Shown piece after piece: positions 15,800 through 24,724 of a stretch of DNA of 64,000 bases; within the stretch, counting starts at the first letter, position 1; the number at the start of each line of letters is the position of its first letter. Both the position numbers and the translations under genes were made by a program. Location of the stretch: the NCBI RefSeq assembly GCF_016924835.1, contig NZ_CP070480.1, forward strand, positions 2,108,001 through 2,172,000, given 5' to 3'. Below the pieces are notes generated by a model. It searched no databases. It worked only from the letters and a program-made list of their open reading frames with translations, and was not told the DNA's origin. The stretch is from Rothia sp. ZJ932. Its GTDB lineage: Bacteria; Actinomycetota; Actinomycetes; Actinomycetales; Micrococcaceae.

Positions 15800-16993
15800 A
15801 TGTCCCCTAATGTAATTCGCGTAGCAGTCATCGGCGCAGGCATGGCAGGACAAGGCCATGCCTACGGTTACCGCATGGCATCCGCTATCCAATCCGGAAA
15901 GACAATCCCAAGCATTCACCTTGCTGCCATTGCAGATGCTAATCTGCCCTTGGCAAAAGATGCCGCTGCCCGTTATGGTTTCGAGAAGGTGTACGCCGAT
16001 TGGACGGAGGTAGCTCGCGACCCAGAAATAGATGCCGTTTCCATTGTGGTGGGAAATCATCTCCATCTACCCATTGCAAGGGGTCTCCTTGAGGCCGGCA
16101 AGCACGTTCTTTGCGAGAAGCCACTTGCTGGCTCAATTGAGGATGCCGAGGCCATGGCGGATCTTGAAAAACAATATGGCGACAAGTTAGTGACAGCTAC
16201 AGGGTATACAGTCCGTCGCACTCCTGCACTACTAGCCATTAAAGACAAGATTGACAGTCAAGAATTTGGACAAGTATCAAACTTCATCTCCAACTACCTC
16301 TGCGATTACGCATCTGACCCCCAGGCACCTATGAGCTGGCGCTTCAAAGGTGCACCGGGTTCGGGAGCACTCGGCGACCTTGGTTCACACACCATTGACA
16401 CAGGCGAGTTCCTCAACGGAAGAATCAAAACAATCCGCGGGGCGTATTTTTCCACCAGCATCAAGGAACGCTTTTTACCCGCGACCGCAGTGGTAGGGCA
16501 CAATTTTGTGGATCTATCAGACAAGTCAGAGCCCGTAGAAAACGAAGATTCTGCAACGTTTACTTGTGAGTTTGAAAATGGAGCTATCGGAACATACACA
16601 ATTTCCCGAGTAGCTTTCGGTAATCCCAACGGTCAGACTTACGCAATCCATGGTCCAAACGCCTCAGCTAGTTGGGATATTCTACGGCCTGCAGAATTTA
16701 CTTATTCGGACGCAAGCGCACCTGCTGGCTATAGCGGACCGCGCACCGTCGTCATTAATGACCATACGCCTTTCTACGCCAGCTCTATGGCAATGGACGC
16801 GCCCGGTGTTGGATACAGCTACGGTCAAAACTTTGCTTTCCAGGCCCGCGCCTTCATTGAACAGATTGCTGAAGTCAATGACCATCTTCAGCCATGTGCT
16901 TCTTTTGCAGGTGGATTACACACGCTGAGGGTTATTGAGGCTATTGTGAAATCAGCTGATCTTCAAGGGGCTCAAGTAGAGGTTCGAGAGTAA
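15800..16993 (+). CDS. Gfo/Idh/MocA-family dehydrogenase (inositol-type)
   Basis: 397 residues. N-terminal Rossmann domain with GAGMAGQGH (residues about 11-19), then VLCEKPLA near 113 (catalytic Lys of the EKP motif), and a C-terminal alpha/beta substrate domain containing GSGALGDLGSHTIDTGEF, whose GSHxxD segment holds the catalytic Asp/His pair. It resembles the IolX/IolW or IolU-like relatives of inositol 2-dehydrogenase more than IolG itself. It probably oxidises another inositol isomer or a related cyclitol or sugar with NAD(P), but the substrate cannot be told. It has its own terminator. Confidence 0.82.
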   Translation: MSPNVIRVAVIGAGMAGQGHAYGYRMASAIQSGKTIPSIHLAAIADANLPLAKDAAARYGFEKVYADWTEVARDPEIDAVSIVVGNHLHLPIARGLLEAGKHVLCEKPLAGSIEDAEAMADLEKQYGDKLVTATGYTVRRTPALLAIKDKIDSQEFGQVSNFISNYLCDYASDPQAPMSWRFKGAPGSGALGDLGSHTIDTGEFLNGRIKTIRGAYFSTSIKERFLPATAVVGHNFVDLSDKSEPVENEDSATFTCEFENGAIGTYTISRVAFGNPNGQTYAIHGPNASASWDILRPAEFTYSDASAPAGYSGPRTVVINDHTPFYASSMAMDAPGVGYSYGQNFAFQARAFIEQIAEVNDHLQPCASFAGGLHTLRVIEAIVKSADLQGAQVEVRE

Positions 16994-17001
16994 CTCTCAA
17001 C

Positions 17002-17047
17002 AACGGTAGCGCTAGGGGTTTTAAGAGTTTCCTCTAGCGCTACCGTT
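17002..17047 (+). terminator. Terminator
   Basis: 17-bp arms at 17002-17018 and 17031-17047 (core GGTAGCGCTA) with one mismatch and a 12-nt loop, 8 bp past the stop of the dehydrogenase gene and followed by TTTAC. Confidence 0.75.
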
Positions 17048-17205
17048 TACTATTTCCAGAAGTACATACGTAAAAATAGTGTGATCTCCCCCACGCCCTT
17101 TCAAAACTTGTCCTAGACCACTAAGATAGTTTGTAAGCACAAAGTATTGTGGTGTCGATGACGATACCGCAGCTAAGACTCGTCCTTATAGAAAGGCGCA
17201 CTCCA

Positions 17206-18414
17206 ATGGCAGATACCAGAACCCTTAACATAGGTCTCATCAGTGTGGGCTGGATGGGTAAGGTGCATACGCGTGCTTACACGGCAGTTCCACAACTGTA
17301 TCCAGAACTTAACATCAAGACCCGCTTGCTTCAGGTGGCCGATACATCGCAGGAACGCATTCAATATGCAATTGACGTTCTAGGTTACGAAACTGGTACC
17401 ACTGACTACCGTGAAGTACTAGCTAATCCAGATATAGATATTGTTTCCATCTGCGCTCCTAATTTCCTCCACGCTGAAATGGGTGTAGCAGCGGCAGCGG
17501 CCGGGAAGGCATTCTGGATAGAAAAACCAGCAGGGAGGTCGGAGCATGAAACATTCGAAATTGCATCAGCTGCAGCGCAAGCAAAGGTTACCACTGCGGT
17601 AGGTTTCAACTATCGTTCAGCGCCGGCTATCGAATATGCGCGAAAAATCATTACTGAGGGGCAGCTCGGAACTATCACTAATGTCCGCGGCGCTTTCTTG
17701 GCTGATTATTCGTCTGAACCTAACGGAGCCCTCTCGTGGCGTTTCCTGCGCAAATTAGCTGGTACTGGTGTCCTCGGCGATCTCATGGGACATTTAGCTG
17801 ACCTTACCCACTACCTAGTAGGACCTATCAGCGAGGTTAACGCGATAACAAAGACCGTTTACTCAGAGCGTCCCAAACTTCCCATGGGTTCAGCCACCCA
17901 TTTTGCCGTTATTGAGGATGGGGAGATGGCGCCAGTAGAAAACGAAGACTACGCTGGTTTGCTCGTACGTTTTGCAAACGGTGCCGTTGGAATGCTTGAG
18001 TCATCCCGTGTTGCTGTGGGTCCACGCGCAGAATACTCACTAGAGATATACGGAACTGAAGGATCCTTGCGCTGGGACTTCCAGCGTATGAACGAGCTCC
18101 AATTAGCTCTAAGGCAGCAGGGAACGGCGCTTGGCTACACCACAATCTATGCCGGACCTGATTTCGGAGATTTTTCCCGCTTTCAGCCCGGCGCAGGCAC
18201 TGCTATGGGCTATGACGACTTGAAAGTTATCGAAGCTTATAAATTTCTTAAGGCATACCTAGGCAAGGAAAACGTCCATGCTGACATCAGTGACGCCCTC
18301 CTAGCAAATCGCGTAGTTTCAGCTGCTGAAAAATCAGTTGAGACCCGCGCTTGGGAGCCTGTTGAATTTGTCGAGGGCACCAGTAGCGCTGGCTCCGATT
18401 TCCTACACCGCTAA
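17206..18414 (+). CDS. Gfo/Idh/MocA-family dehydrogenase
   Basis: About 402 residues from the ATG at 17206, which has GAAAGG nine bases upstream and gives MADTRTLNIGLISVGWMG; the frame is open back to 17149. NAD-binding SVGWMGKVHTRAY, a WIEKPAGR catalytic-Lys segment and TGVLGDLMGHLADLTHYL (D/H pair) are visible. It differs from the gene at 15800 and from IolG, so this locus encodes three dehydrogenases of the family. The following isomerase gene starts 28 bp downstream, so the two are co-transcribed and probably act in succession, on a keto-cyclitol or keto-sugar. Substrate unknown. Confidence 0.82.
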   Translation: MADTRTLNIGLISVGWMGKVHTRAYTAVPQLYPELNIKTRLLQVADTSQERIQYAIDVLGYETGTTDYREVLANPDIDIVSICAPNFLHAEMGVAAAAAGKAFWIEKPAGRSEHETFEIASAAAQAKVTTAVGFNYRSAPAIEYARKIITEGQLGTITNVRGAFLADYSSEPNGALSWRFLRKLAGTGVLGDLMGHLADLTHYLVGPISEVNAITKTVYSERPKLPMGSATHFAVIEDGEMAPVENEDYAGLLVRFANGAVGMLESSRVAVGPRAEYSLEIYGTEGSLRWDFQRMNELQLALRQQGTALGYTTIYAGPDFGDFSRFQPGAGTAMGYDDLKVIEAYKFLKAYLGKENVHADISDALLANRVVSAAEKSVETRAWEPVEFVEGTSSAGSDFLHR

Positions 18415-18442
18415 ACCCACCTAAAAAGAAAAGGAGAATACC

Positions 18443-19315
18443 ATGGCGCGTATTGCATCAGCACCAATTTCATGGGGTGTCTGCGAGGTTCCCGGCTGGG
18501 GACACCAGATGCAGCCCGAACGTGTTTTGGCAGAGATGAAGGAGCTTGGTTTTGAAGCAACTGAATTTGGCCCTGAAGGTTTCTTGCCCGATGCCCCTGC
18601 TGATAAGGCAGCAGTTCTGAAAGACAATAATATGGTTGCTGTAGGTGGCTTTGTTCCTGTTGTGCTGCATGATGCTGAGGTTGCCCCTCTTCCCACCATT
18701 GAGAAAGAGCTGGAGGGGTTTGTTGCTGCTGGTGGTAAAACCCTAGTTCTGGCTGCCGCCACCGGCATAGACGGTTACGATGCAGACCGTCCGGTTCTGG
18801 ATGAAGCAGGTTGGGCAACTGTCTACACTAATATTGATCGGATTCTAGAGGCAGCTCAGAAGGTTGGGGTTTCGGTGGCGTTGCACCCCCATGCTGGCAC
18901 CATGGTAGAGAATAAGGATGATGTGAATCATATTCTCTCGGGGTCCTCGGTGAACATCTGCTTTGATACCGGTCATATGTTTATTGGTGGCATCGACCCT
19001 GTTCAGTTTGCGGTTGATCATGCCGATCGCATTTCCCATGTTCATTTGAAGGACGTCAAACTTGAGTTTGCCCGCCGTGTGCAAGCGGGTGAGCAGACCT
19101 ATTACGACGCCGTTGTTGAGGGAATGTATCGCCCGCTAGGTCAAGGCGATATAGATATTGCTAAGATTGTTTCTTCTTTGGAGAAAGCTGGCTTCGATGG
19201 CTGGTACGTTCTTGAACAGGACAACGTAATTCACGAAGAGCCGACAGCGGGGGAAGGTCCAATTGCTGATGCTAGGGTGTCACTCGATTACCTCAAGGGG
19301 CTGATCTCTGCCTAG
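18443..19315 (+). CDS. Sugar phosphate isomerase/epimerase, IolE-like
   Basis: 290 residues, TIM-barrel of the AP-endonuclease-2 superfamily that includes inosose dehydratase IolE, inosose isomerase IolI and IolH. It begins ASAPISWGVCEVPGWG, close to the N-terminal strand of IolE. Probable metal ligands are in VALHPHAG, ICFDTGHMFIGG and VHLKDV. A strong AGGAG ribosome site precedes the ATG. Because a closer IolE is encoded at 24720, this copy may act on a different inosose or be an isomerase working with the dehydrogenase at 17206. The exact reaction is not assigned. Confidence 0.78.
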   Translation: MARIASAPISWGVCEVPGWGHQMQPERVLAEMKELGFEATEFGPEGFLPDAPADKAAVLKDNNMVAVGGFVPVVLHDAEVAPLPTIEKELEGFVAAGGKTLVLAAATGIDGYDADRPVLDEAGWATVYTNIDRILEAAQKVGVSVALHPHAGTMVENKDDVNHILSGSSVNICFDTGHMFIGGIDPVQFAVDHADRISHVHLKDVKLEFARRVQAGEQTYYDAVVEGMYRPLGQGDIDIAKIVSSLEKAGFDGWYVLEQDNVIHEEPTAGEGPIADARVSLDYLKGLISA

Positions 19316-19331
19316 CCTAGCTGTATATAGA

Positions 19332-19385
19332 GTGTGCCGGTTCCATATGAAGCCACTGACTAAATATGGAACCGGCGCACGTTTT
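19332..19385 (+). terminator. Strong terminator
   Basis: 17-bp arms at 19332-19348 and 19364-19380 (core GCCGGTTCCATAT) with one G-U pair, then GTTTTTAT. It closes the dehydrogenase-isomerase transcript. Confidence 0.85.
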
Positions 19386-19399
19386 TATCTACAGTATCT

Positions 19400-19745
19400 A
19401 GTTTTCGGCAGAAGTTTTACTTTGCTCCTTTTTGACGATATACATCACTCCAGTAGTGACGTCATCCTCTAACACCCCTAGAGTGCGACCGCGAGTTTCC
19501 GGGACTTAAGTAAGCACGAAAATGAATGCTATGACCCCAATAGCGGCAAACAGAAAGAATACTCCAGTAACTCCCAGCCCAGCGATGAGAGTGGGCAAGA
19601 AGAGAGCTAAGAAGCCGTTAATAAGCTATCCGAAGAAGACAGACACTCCGATACCGATACCGCGTATGTGCAAGGGGAAGATTTCTGTGAGTCAGGTCCA
19701 CACCGCAACATAACGCCGCTTACGGAAACATGTAAGGAAAAGGAT
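19400..19745 (-). pseudogene. MFS sugar porter, decayed 3' third
   Basis: One continuous minus-strand frame reads VAVWT-stop-LTEIFPLHIRGIGIG, later VSVFFG-stop-LINGFLALFLP, then FIFVLT-stop-VPETRGRTL, ending DDVTTGVMYIVKKEQS. It parallels the end of the intact porter at 21069 (PETRGKSLEEVEV, GVTTGAIYVVK). The stops replace what the family has as Trp, Trp and probably Gln, each explained by one G-to-A or C-to-T change. The first two thirds of the gene are absent. No frameshift is needed, so decay looks recent, but the truncation makes it non-functional. Confidence 0.8.
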
Positions 19746-19983
19746 GCGATTTCAGATGTTCTAAGTCAGGGAGTTGAAGGGCTATTTGTCCTCTCGGCAC
19801 CTACAAATGACTAGTGTAGGATACGAATTCGAGGAGCTAACCCAGGCAGATCTTAGGTGTTTAGTCGCCCAGGCGGGCCAAGGCAAACTTATTACCGAAG
19901 GGCTCTACCTGCAAAACCCTCTCTTGTTCACAGACGAACCACTGCGCGTCCTAGGAGCTAGTGTTCGGGTCCGTTACCGCTAA
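19715..19983 (+). other. Possible gene remnant, unassigned
   Basis: A plus-strand stretch in one frame reads KEKDAISDVLSQGVEGLFVL then a stop, similar in style to the ligand-binding domain of LacI-type regulators. Another frame from about 19774 runs to 19983 (LRVLGASVRVRYR at its end) and overlaps the end of the LacI gene on the other strand. It could be a broken LacI-like regulator that belonged with the dead porter. I cannot confirm it. Confidence 0.25.
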
Positions 19984-20956
19984 AACTTGTTGTTTGACGT
20001 AGTACGAGCTGTGGGTCAAGAACCCTAATCTGAGGTTTTTCTATAGGTCTTGCAATACGTTCTAAAGCTATTCCTGCTGCAATACGCCCCAGCTCAAACC
20101 CCCTAATATCGACAGTACTTAAGCTTGTTCCAGGTGCTGCGGATGCTTCTGTGTTGTCATAGCCCATCACAGCGATATCTACGCCCGGTCTAAGACCTCT
20201 TTCAATCAAAGCGTCGAGTACACCCAGTGCTGACCGGTCGTTATGGGAAAGTATGGCATCAGGTTTACTCCCCGAATCCAGTAATTGGTGTGTTACTTGG
20301 CGCGCATCTGAACGTAAGTAAGTAGATTGAACAGTGACAGGATCCAGCGCAGCTTCCCTCATCGCTTCTTTGTATCCATCTAGGCGCTCATAGTACCCGT
20401 CGAGAGGTGGGTTCATGAGAAAAACTATATTTTTGCAGCCTAACGACAGCAGGTGTTCGGTTGCCATTCTGCCTCCCAGCCTAGAATTGGCTGTCACAGC
20501 ATCAAGACCGGCAACTTGACGCTCAACTATCACAATGGGGCACTTCCGCGCATACTGGGTAACGATTTTGTCAGGCAAGGTTAGACCGAGCGCGATAATC
20601 ACGTCAGATTGGGTCTCTTGCAGCGACCTCAGACTTTTCTCGTCTAAAGAACCATCAGGTTTGCCCACGGAAAGGACTAAGCGTGAGTCGCCTTCCTGAA
20701 TTCGAGCGTGGATCCCATCATGAATATCAGCAAAAACATCATTGTGGAGATCCGGAATAAATACTCCTACGGTGCGCTTAGTACGGGTCGCCAATTGCGC
20801 GGCAATCGTGTTGTGTACGTATCCTAGTTTTTCGCCAACGGACAGGATTCGTTGTCGGGTTTGTGTGCTTACTCCAGGAGCATTTCGGTAGGCTAGCGAT
20901 ACAAGAGCACGAGATACTCCCGCTTCTTTGGCTACATCCTCCATTGTAATTTTCAT
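19958..20956 (-). CDS. LacI-family transcriptional regulator
   Basis: 332 residues, normal length. The N-terminal helix-turn-helix and hinge read MKITMEDVAKEAGVSRALVS and SVGEKLGYVHNTIAAQLATR (residues 1-60). The periplasmic-binding-protein-like effector domain follows, with VGVFIPDLHNDVFADI near 65 and the typical DAILSHNDRSALGVLDAL near 232 and VAVMGYDN near 260. It lies between two plus-strand dehydrogenase/isomerase transcripts and the minus-strand porter-iolH-iolG-iolE block, so it probably responds to a sugar or cyclitol and regulates part of this locus. It is a second regulator in addition to the GntR protein. Confidence 0.88.
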   Translation of the reverse strand: MKITMEDVAKEAGVSRALVSLAYRNAPGVSTQTRQRILSVGEKLGYVHNTIAAQLATRTKRTVGVFIPDLHNDVFADIHDGIHARIQEGDSRLVLSVGKPDGSLDEKSLRSLQETQSDVIIALGLTLPDKIVTQYARKCPIVIVERQVAGLDAVTANSRLGGRMATEHLLSLGCKNIVFLMNPPLDGYYERLDGYKEAMREAALDPVTVQSTYLRSDARQVTHQLLDSGSKPDAILSHNDRSALGVLDALIERGLRPGVDIAVMGYDNTEASAAPGTSLSTVDIRGFELGRIAAGIALERIARPIEKPQIRVLDPQLVLRQTTSFSGNGPEH

Positions 20957-21010
20957 ATGGTGTCCCCTTTTCGAGTTATCAACGCAGCTTAATTTTAATA
21001 CGTGAACAAA

Positions 21011-21046
21011 TAAGGTGTTGTGTCATAGATATGACACAACACCTTA
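21011..21046 (-). terminator. Hairpin terminator behind the MFS porter
   Basis: 16-bp perfect arms TAAGGTGTTGTGTCAT (21011-21026) and ATGACACAACACCTTA (21031-21046) with a 4-nt loop, in the 112-bp gap between the porter stop and the LacI start. The perfect symmetry would also suit an operator for the LacI promoter. Confidence 0.7.
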
Positions 21047-21068
21047 GAGCTCTCAAAAGAGATAAGTT

Positions 21069-22520
21069 TTAGTGGTTTTCTTTGGGCTTGACCACGTAAA
21101 TTGCACCAGTAGTAACACCAACCTCAACTTCTTCAAGTGACTTACCACGGGTTTCGGGTAGGAACTTCCACATCACCAGTACGGCTATCGCGTTGATAAC
21201 AGCGAAACCAAAGAAGGTGTTATTAAGACCAACTGCGCTTAGAACAATAGGGAAGTTGAAAGCTACAAATGCGTTAGCCAGCCACAGGCAGAGAACGGAG
21301 AAACCCATGCCGAAAGCTCGGATTTGCTGGGGGAAAATCTCAGACAGGAGAACCCAGGTTGCTACGTTCAAGAAAGTTTGCATTGAACCAACAAATCCAA
21401 CGATGAAGAAAAGCAAAACCCAAGGACGAATTGATGACTCAACAGGGATCAGCAGAGAACTCGTACCGATAGCCAAGTGCAAAAGAGTTACCAACGAATA
21501 ACCCGTAATAACGGTGGTTCGGCGGTTAACTCGTTCCATCATCCACAGCGCAATAAAAGCACCAATAACCGCAATAACACCGGGGGCGATATTAGCAATG
21601 AGCGCGGCCTGACGAGAGAATCCGGCGTCCTCGAGAACGATAGTTCCGTAGTACATGATGGAGTTGATGCCGGTAAACTGCTGGAATACCGCCAAGGCGA
21701 CACCAACGAAGATAATTCGAAGAATCCACTTGTCTTTGAACATTGAGCCCACGCTGGGTGAAACCATACGATTTTCTTTTTCCAGAGTGTATTCAATATC
21801 GCGGATTTCTGCTGCGGCACGCTCTTCTGAGCGGATAGTACGCAGGATATCGAAAGCTTCTTCCTTGCGGCCCTTTGAAAGTAGCCAACGAGGAGACTCA
21901 GGCATACGAAGCATACCGATAAAGAGGAAGATTGCTGGTATTGCGCAGATAGCGAGCATGAAACGCCATACGTGTTCTAGGTGCCCAAGCGTAGTACCCA
22001 GAATTGCGTTCACAACGAATGCCGCCAACTGACCAACAACAATCATCATCTCGTTACGACCCGAGAGGGAGCCACGGATTTCATATGGGGCAAGTTCTGA
22101 GAGGAACACAGGGACAACGGTGGATGCGCCACCAACGCCGATACCTAAGAAAACACGGCCCACCAAAAGAATACTCAGATTAGGAGCAACAGCACAGAGG
22201 ACCGCACCAAGAAAGAAGATTATTGCCAGCAACAAAATGGTCTTTTTACGCCCGATTGAGTCTGAGAGGTAGCCGATAGTCAACGCGCCCAAAGCAGCAC
22301 CCAACAAAAGGGTCGCAGTTACGAGACCGATGCTCTGCTCAGTCAAGCCGAGCTCGGCGCTCATAGGTTCCAGCGCACCGTTAATCACGCCGGTGTCATA
22401 ACCGAAGAGAAGCCCACCAAGAGTTGCTACGACGGCCACCTGGCCTAGGCGCTTACTGTGCGGTCCCCTAGTTAGAGGGGGCAGGTTCGTCTCAGAAGCT
22501 GAGACGGAATGTCCTGACAT
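21069..22520 (-). CDS. Sugar-porter MFS transporter, probable myo-inositol symporter
   Basis: 483 residues with 12 membrane helices. Sugar-porter signatures: GGLLFGYDTGVINGAL in helix 1, DSIGRKKT (motif A) in the 2-3 loop, the RVFLGIGVGGASTVVPVFLSE segment, MPESPRWL before the central loop, QQFTGINSIMYY in helix 7 and PETRGKSLEEVEV at the end. It closely resembles IolT1/IolT2-type proton-coupled inositol transporters, and its position beside iolH, iolG and iolE supports inositol as substrate. Two related copies in the locus are dead, making this the only intact porter in the window. Confidence 0.87.
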   Translation of the reverse strand: MSGHSVSASETNLPPLTRGPHSKRLGQVAVVATLGGLLFGYDTGVINGALEPMSAELGLTEQSIGLVTATLLLGAALGALTIGYLSDSIGRKKTILLLAIIFFLGAVLCAVAPNLSILLVGRVFLGIGVGGASTVVPVFLSELAPYEIRGSLSGRNEMMIVVGQLAAFVVNAILGTTLGHLEHVWRFMLAICAIPAIFLFIGMLRMPESPRWLLSKGRKEEAFDILRTIRSEERAAAEIRDIEYTLEKENRMVSPSVGSMFKDKWILRIIFVGVALAVFQQFTGINSIMYYGTIVLEDAGFSRQAALIANIAPGVIAVIGAFIALWMMERVNRRTTVITGYSLVTLLHLAIGTSSLLIPVESSIRPWVLLFFIVGFVGSMQTFLNVATWVLLSEIFPQQIRAFGMGFSVLCLWLANAFVAFNFPIVLSAVGLNNTFFGFAVINAIAVLVMWKFLPETRGKSLEEVEVGVTTGAIYVVKPKENH

Positions 22521-22543
22521 AATTGACTCCTTTGTCTACAAAA

Positions 22544-22560
22544 CCCTAAAGAATTTAGGG
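22544..22560 (-). terminator. Short hairpin after iolH
   Basis: CCCTAAA and TTTAGGG arms with a 3-nt loop immediately after the iolH stop codon, followed on the minus strand by TTTTG. Only 7 bp long, so it may attenuate and not fully stop transcription into the porter gene. Confidence 0.45.
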
Positions 22561-23439
22561 CTAGTTGCTCTTAGCTTGAGCAATTTTTTCTTTCATGGTT
22601 GCAATTTGGTACTTGGAGACCTCAATTGCTTTTTCGTCTTCCGCGAATACTGATGAGCACATGACGGTTTTTTCAGAATCCAGGAAACCAATCTCATGAA
22701 GGCCACCAAAAAATTCTTGCCAATTAACATCGCCATCACCAATTTTTAGATGCTGATGAACTCGTACAGGATTGCCGGGAGGATTTGTAATGTAGCGCAG
22801 ACCATGCGAACGATGGTGGTCCATGGTGTCAGCTACGTGAACAATACGAATACCTTCTTTAGCCTCACGCATGATGTCTAAGGGCGCATCAACCATATGG
22901 AAAGTATGAGGTGCCACGTAAACCATGCCGATATTCTTAGAATTGACCCCTCGAATAACCCTCCAGGCTGCAATACCTTGTTCGACAAAGTCATCAGGAT
23001 GAGGGTCAATCGCTACGTGAATTCCTTCACGCTCAATAAGCGGAAGTAATTCTTCCATTGAACGGTAAAAAGCTCGCTCTGATTCTTCAGCTTTTTCAGG
23101 GCGACCAGAGAACTCCGTGCCGATCTGATCTACTCCTAGGTCGACAGCAATCTGAATTACCCGCTTCCAATAGCGCACGGCTGCTTCACGGGCATCCGGG
23201 TCAGGAGAAGACCAACGGAGGACAGGGAGAAGAGAAGCAATCTCAATCTCTGCGTCCTTGCACGCCTGAGCCATTTTCTTCACAAGATCGTCATCAGCCT
23301 TGGGGTGATTGAAGAACGGAATGAAGTCTGCATGTGGGGTCAGTTGAAGATAATCGTAGTCAAGGTCTTTAGCTAGCTGAGGAAACTCCAAAAGTCCATG
23401 TGAGTGGTGGAAGGGTGTGGGGTCCAAGGCAATCTTCAT
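22561..23439 (-). CDS. iolH: IolH-like sugar phosphate isomerase/epimerase
   Basis: About 292 residues from the ATG at 23439 (MKIALDPTPFHHSHGLLEFP, with GAGGAAA upstream); the frame continues to 23490 without family-like sequence. TIM barrel of the AP-endonuclease-2 superfamily. Conserved segments include LQLTPHADFIPFFNHPKAD, GTEFSGRPEKAEESERAFYR, AIDPHPDDFVE and HVADTMDHHRSHGLRYI, closely like IolH of C. glutamicum as I recall it. The biochemical role of IolH is not firmly known; it is encoded in actinobacterial iol operons and may process an inosose-derived intermediate. Confidence 0.82.
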   Translation of the reverse strand: MKIALDPTPFHHSHGLLEFPQLAKDLDYDYLQLTPHADFIPFFNHPKADDDLVKKMAQACKDAEIEIASLLPVLRWSSPDPDAREAAVRYWKRVIQIAVDLGVDQIGTEFSGRPEKAEESERAFYRSMEELLPLIEREGIHVAIDPHPDDFVEQGIAAWRVIRGVNSKNIGMVYVAPHTFHMVDAPLDIMREAKEGIRIVHVADTMDHHRSHGLRYITNPPGNPVRVHQHLKIGDGDVNWQEFFGGLHEIGFLDSEKTVMCSSVFAEDEKAIEVSKYQIATMKEKIAQAKSN

Positions 23440-23517
23440 AGAATTTCCTCTGCTTTCCTTTCGTAAGGTAAAGACCATAGCCTCCACCATCTCATGTGTT
23501 ATATGACACTATACTTT

Positions 23518-23527
23518 TGTTAGGTCA
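23518..23527. promoter_or_regulatory. Candidate inositol operator upstream of iolH
   Basis: TGTTAGGTCA, on the minus strand TGACCTAACA, fits the C. glutamicum IolR consensus KGWCHTRACA (recalled) at all ten positions. It lies about 80 bp upstream of the iolH start, in an AT-rich promoter region. Confidence 0.4.
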
Positions 23528-23602
23528 TATGGACAATGGTCAATTTCTAAAAGTTGAGAAAATTTTAAAAAATTCACCTCAACACCGCTCTGCAACTAGT
23601 TA

Positions 23603-23636
23603 GGCGCTCGTTCCCTGTAGACAGGGAACGAGCGCC
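23603..23636 (-). terminator. Terminator after iolG
   Basis: 15-bp perfect arms GGCGCTCGTTCCCTG (23603-23617) and CAGGGAACGAGCGCC (23622-23636) with a 4-nt loop, 22 bp past the iolG stop. It implies that iolH and the porter use their own promoter. Confidence 0.75.
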
Positions 23637-23657
23637 CACACTTAGAGAACCATCAAA

Positions 23658-24635
23658 TTATTTATAAAGATCAGGCTTCTCGTTCAGCTCAACAGCAACA
23701 GCTTCACCCGACTCCAAAGCGGCAAGCCCTGCTTCACAGCAGGCAGCTGCTGCGTAACCGTCCCAGGCAGAAGGACCAGTCTGCTCACCCTTGAGAGCAG
23801 CGTCAACCCATGCCTGAACCTCCTGATCATAAGCATCGACAAAACGTGGTTCGAAGCTGGAATTCACTAGGTCATTACCTACTGAGAGGTGGTTGTCCTC
23901 AAAGATAGCCTTGGTAGTCACAGAGTAACCGTACTGAGAAGTCACATGGGTGTTTACAGTCACCAGAATGCCAGATTCAGTTTCCATAATGACCTTAGCT
24001 GGGTCCTGAAGCTCACCAGTTGCGTACTTGCTCTTTTTTCCGTGCAGAGCGCGTACAGTCTTGATTTCTTCTCCAGTCAAAAAGCGAACGCCATCGAATT
24101 CATGGACTACAGTGTCATCAATCAAGTTGCGACCAGTATAAGATTCAGGGACGTCAGGGTTGATATGCTCACACTCAAGTTGCAAAAGTTCGCCTGACAG
24201 ACCTGACTCTACGGCTGCACGAATAGTGCGGTAGCCACCGTCAAAACGACGCATAAAGCCAACTTGAACTAGCTTTTTATCAGCCTCAACCTCCGCCTGC
24301 ACAATTTCCCATGAGGATGCAGAATCAGGAGTTAGTGGCTTTTCGCAAAGAACAGGGAGTCCAGCTTCAATAGCAGGCATCAGTACAGGTGCATGCAAGA
24401 ACCCGGGAGTTGCGATAAGAACAGCATCTACACCCTTAGATTCAATAGCTTTATGGAAGTCCGTGTAAATCTTTACGTCTTCAATGCCCTCCACCGCACG
24501 CTGCGCTACTTCTTCATTGATATCAACTACCGCAACAACACGGGCACCCTTAATGCGGTCAGATTCAATTCGCTTGATGTGGTCAAATCCCATGCGTCCT
24601 GCGCCAACAACAGCGACACGAAGTTCATTAGACAT
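23658..24635 (-). CDS. iolG: myo-Inositol 2-dehydrogenase
   Basis: 325 residues. First step of inositol catabolism: myo-inositol plus NAD+ to 2-keto-myo-inositol (scyllo-inosose). The start at 24635 has AAGGAG nine bases upstream; the open frame to 24713 crosses a hairpin. NAD motif GAGRMGFDH, VLCEKPLTPD (catalytic Lys), VGFMRRFDGGY, and NLIDDTVVHEFDGVRFLTGE, whose D and H complete the catalytic triad, are diagnostic for IolG within the Gfo/Idh/MocA family. It follows iolE on the same strand, with hairpins on both sides. Confidence 0.92.
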   Translation of the reverse strand: MSNELRVAVVGAGRMGFDHIKRIESDRIKGARVVAVVDINEEVAQRAVEGIEDVKIYTDFHKAIESKGVDAVLIATPGFLHAPVLMPAIEAGLPVLCEKPLTPDSASSWEIVQAEVEADKKLVQVGFMRRFDGGYRTIRAAVESGLSGELLQLECEHINPDVPESYTGRNLIDDTVVHEFDGVRFLTGEEIKTVRALHGKKSKYATGELQDPAKVIMETESGILVTVNTHVTSQYGYSVTTKAIFEDNHLSVGNDLVNSSFEPRFVDAYDQEVQAWVDAALKGEQTGPSAWDGYAAAACCEAGLAALESGEAVAVELNEKPDLYK

Positions 24636-24669
24636 GTCAATCTTCTCCTTTATTATCGTTAGGAAGTTC

Positions 24670-24724
24670 ATGTTGATAAGGCTTAACCGGACATCAACAT
24701 GAGGTGCTAACAAATATTGTTAGC
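24670..24724 (-). promoter_or_regulatory. Two adjacent inverted repeats between iolE and iolG
   Basis: CATGTTGAT and ATCAACATG arms enclose about 15 nt (roughly 24670-24702). GCTAACAA and TTGTTAGC (about 24707-24724) overlap the iolE stop. The GGTGCTAACA half matches 9 of 10 positions of the IolR-like consensus, so one could be an attenuating terminator and the other an operator for iolG. The split of roles is a guess. Confidence 0.4.
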
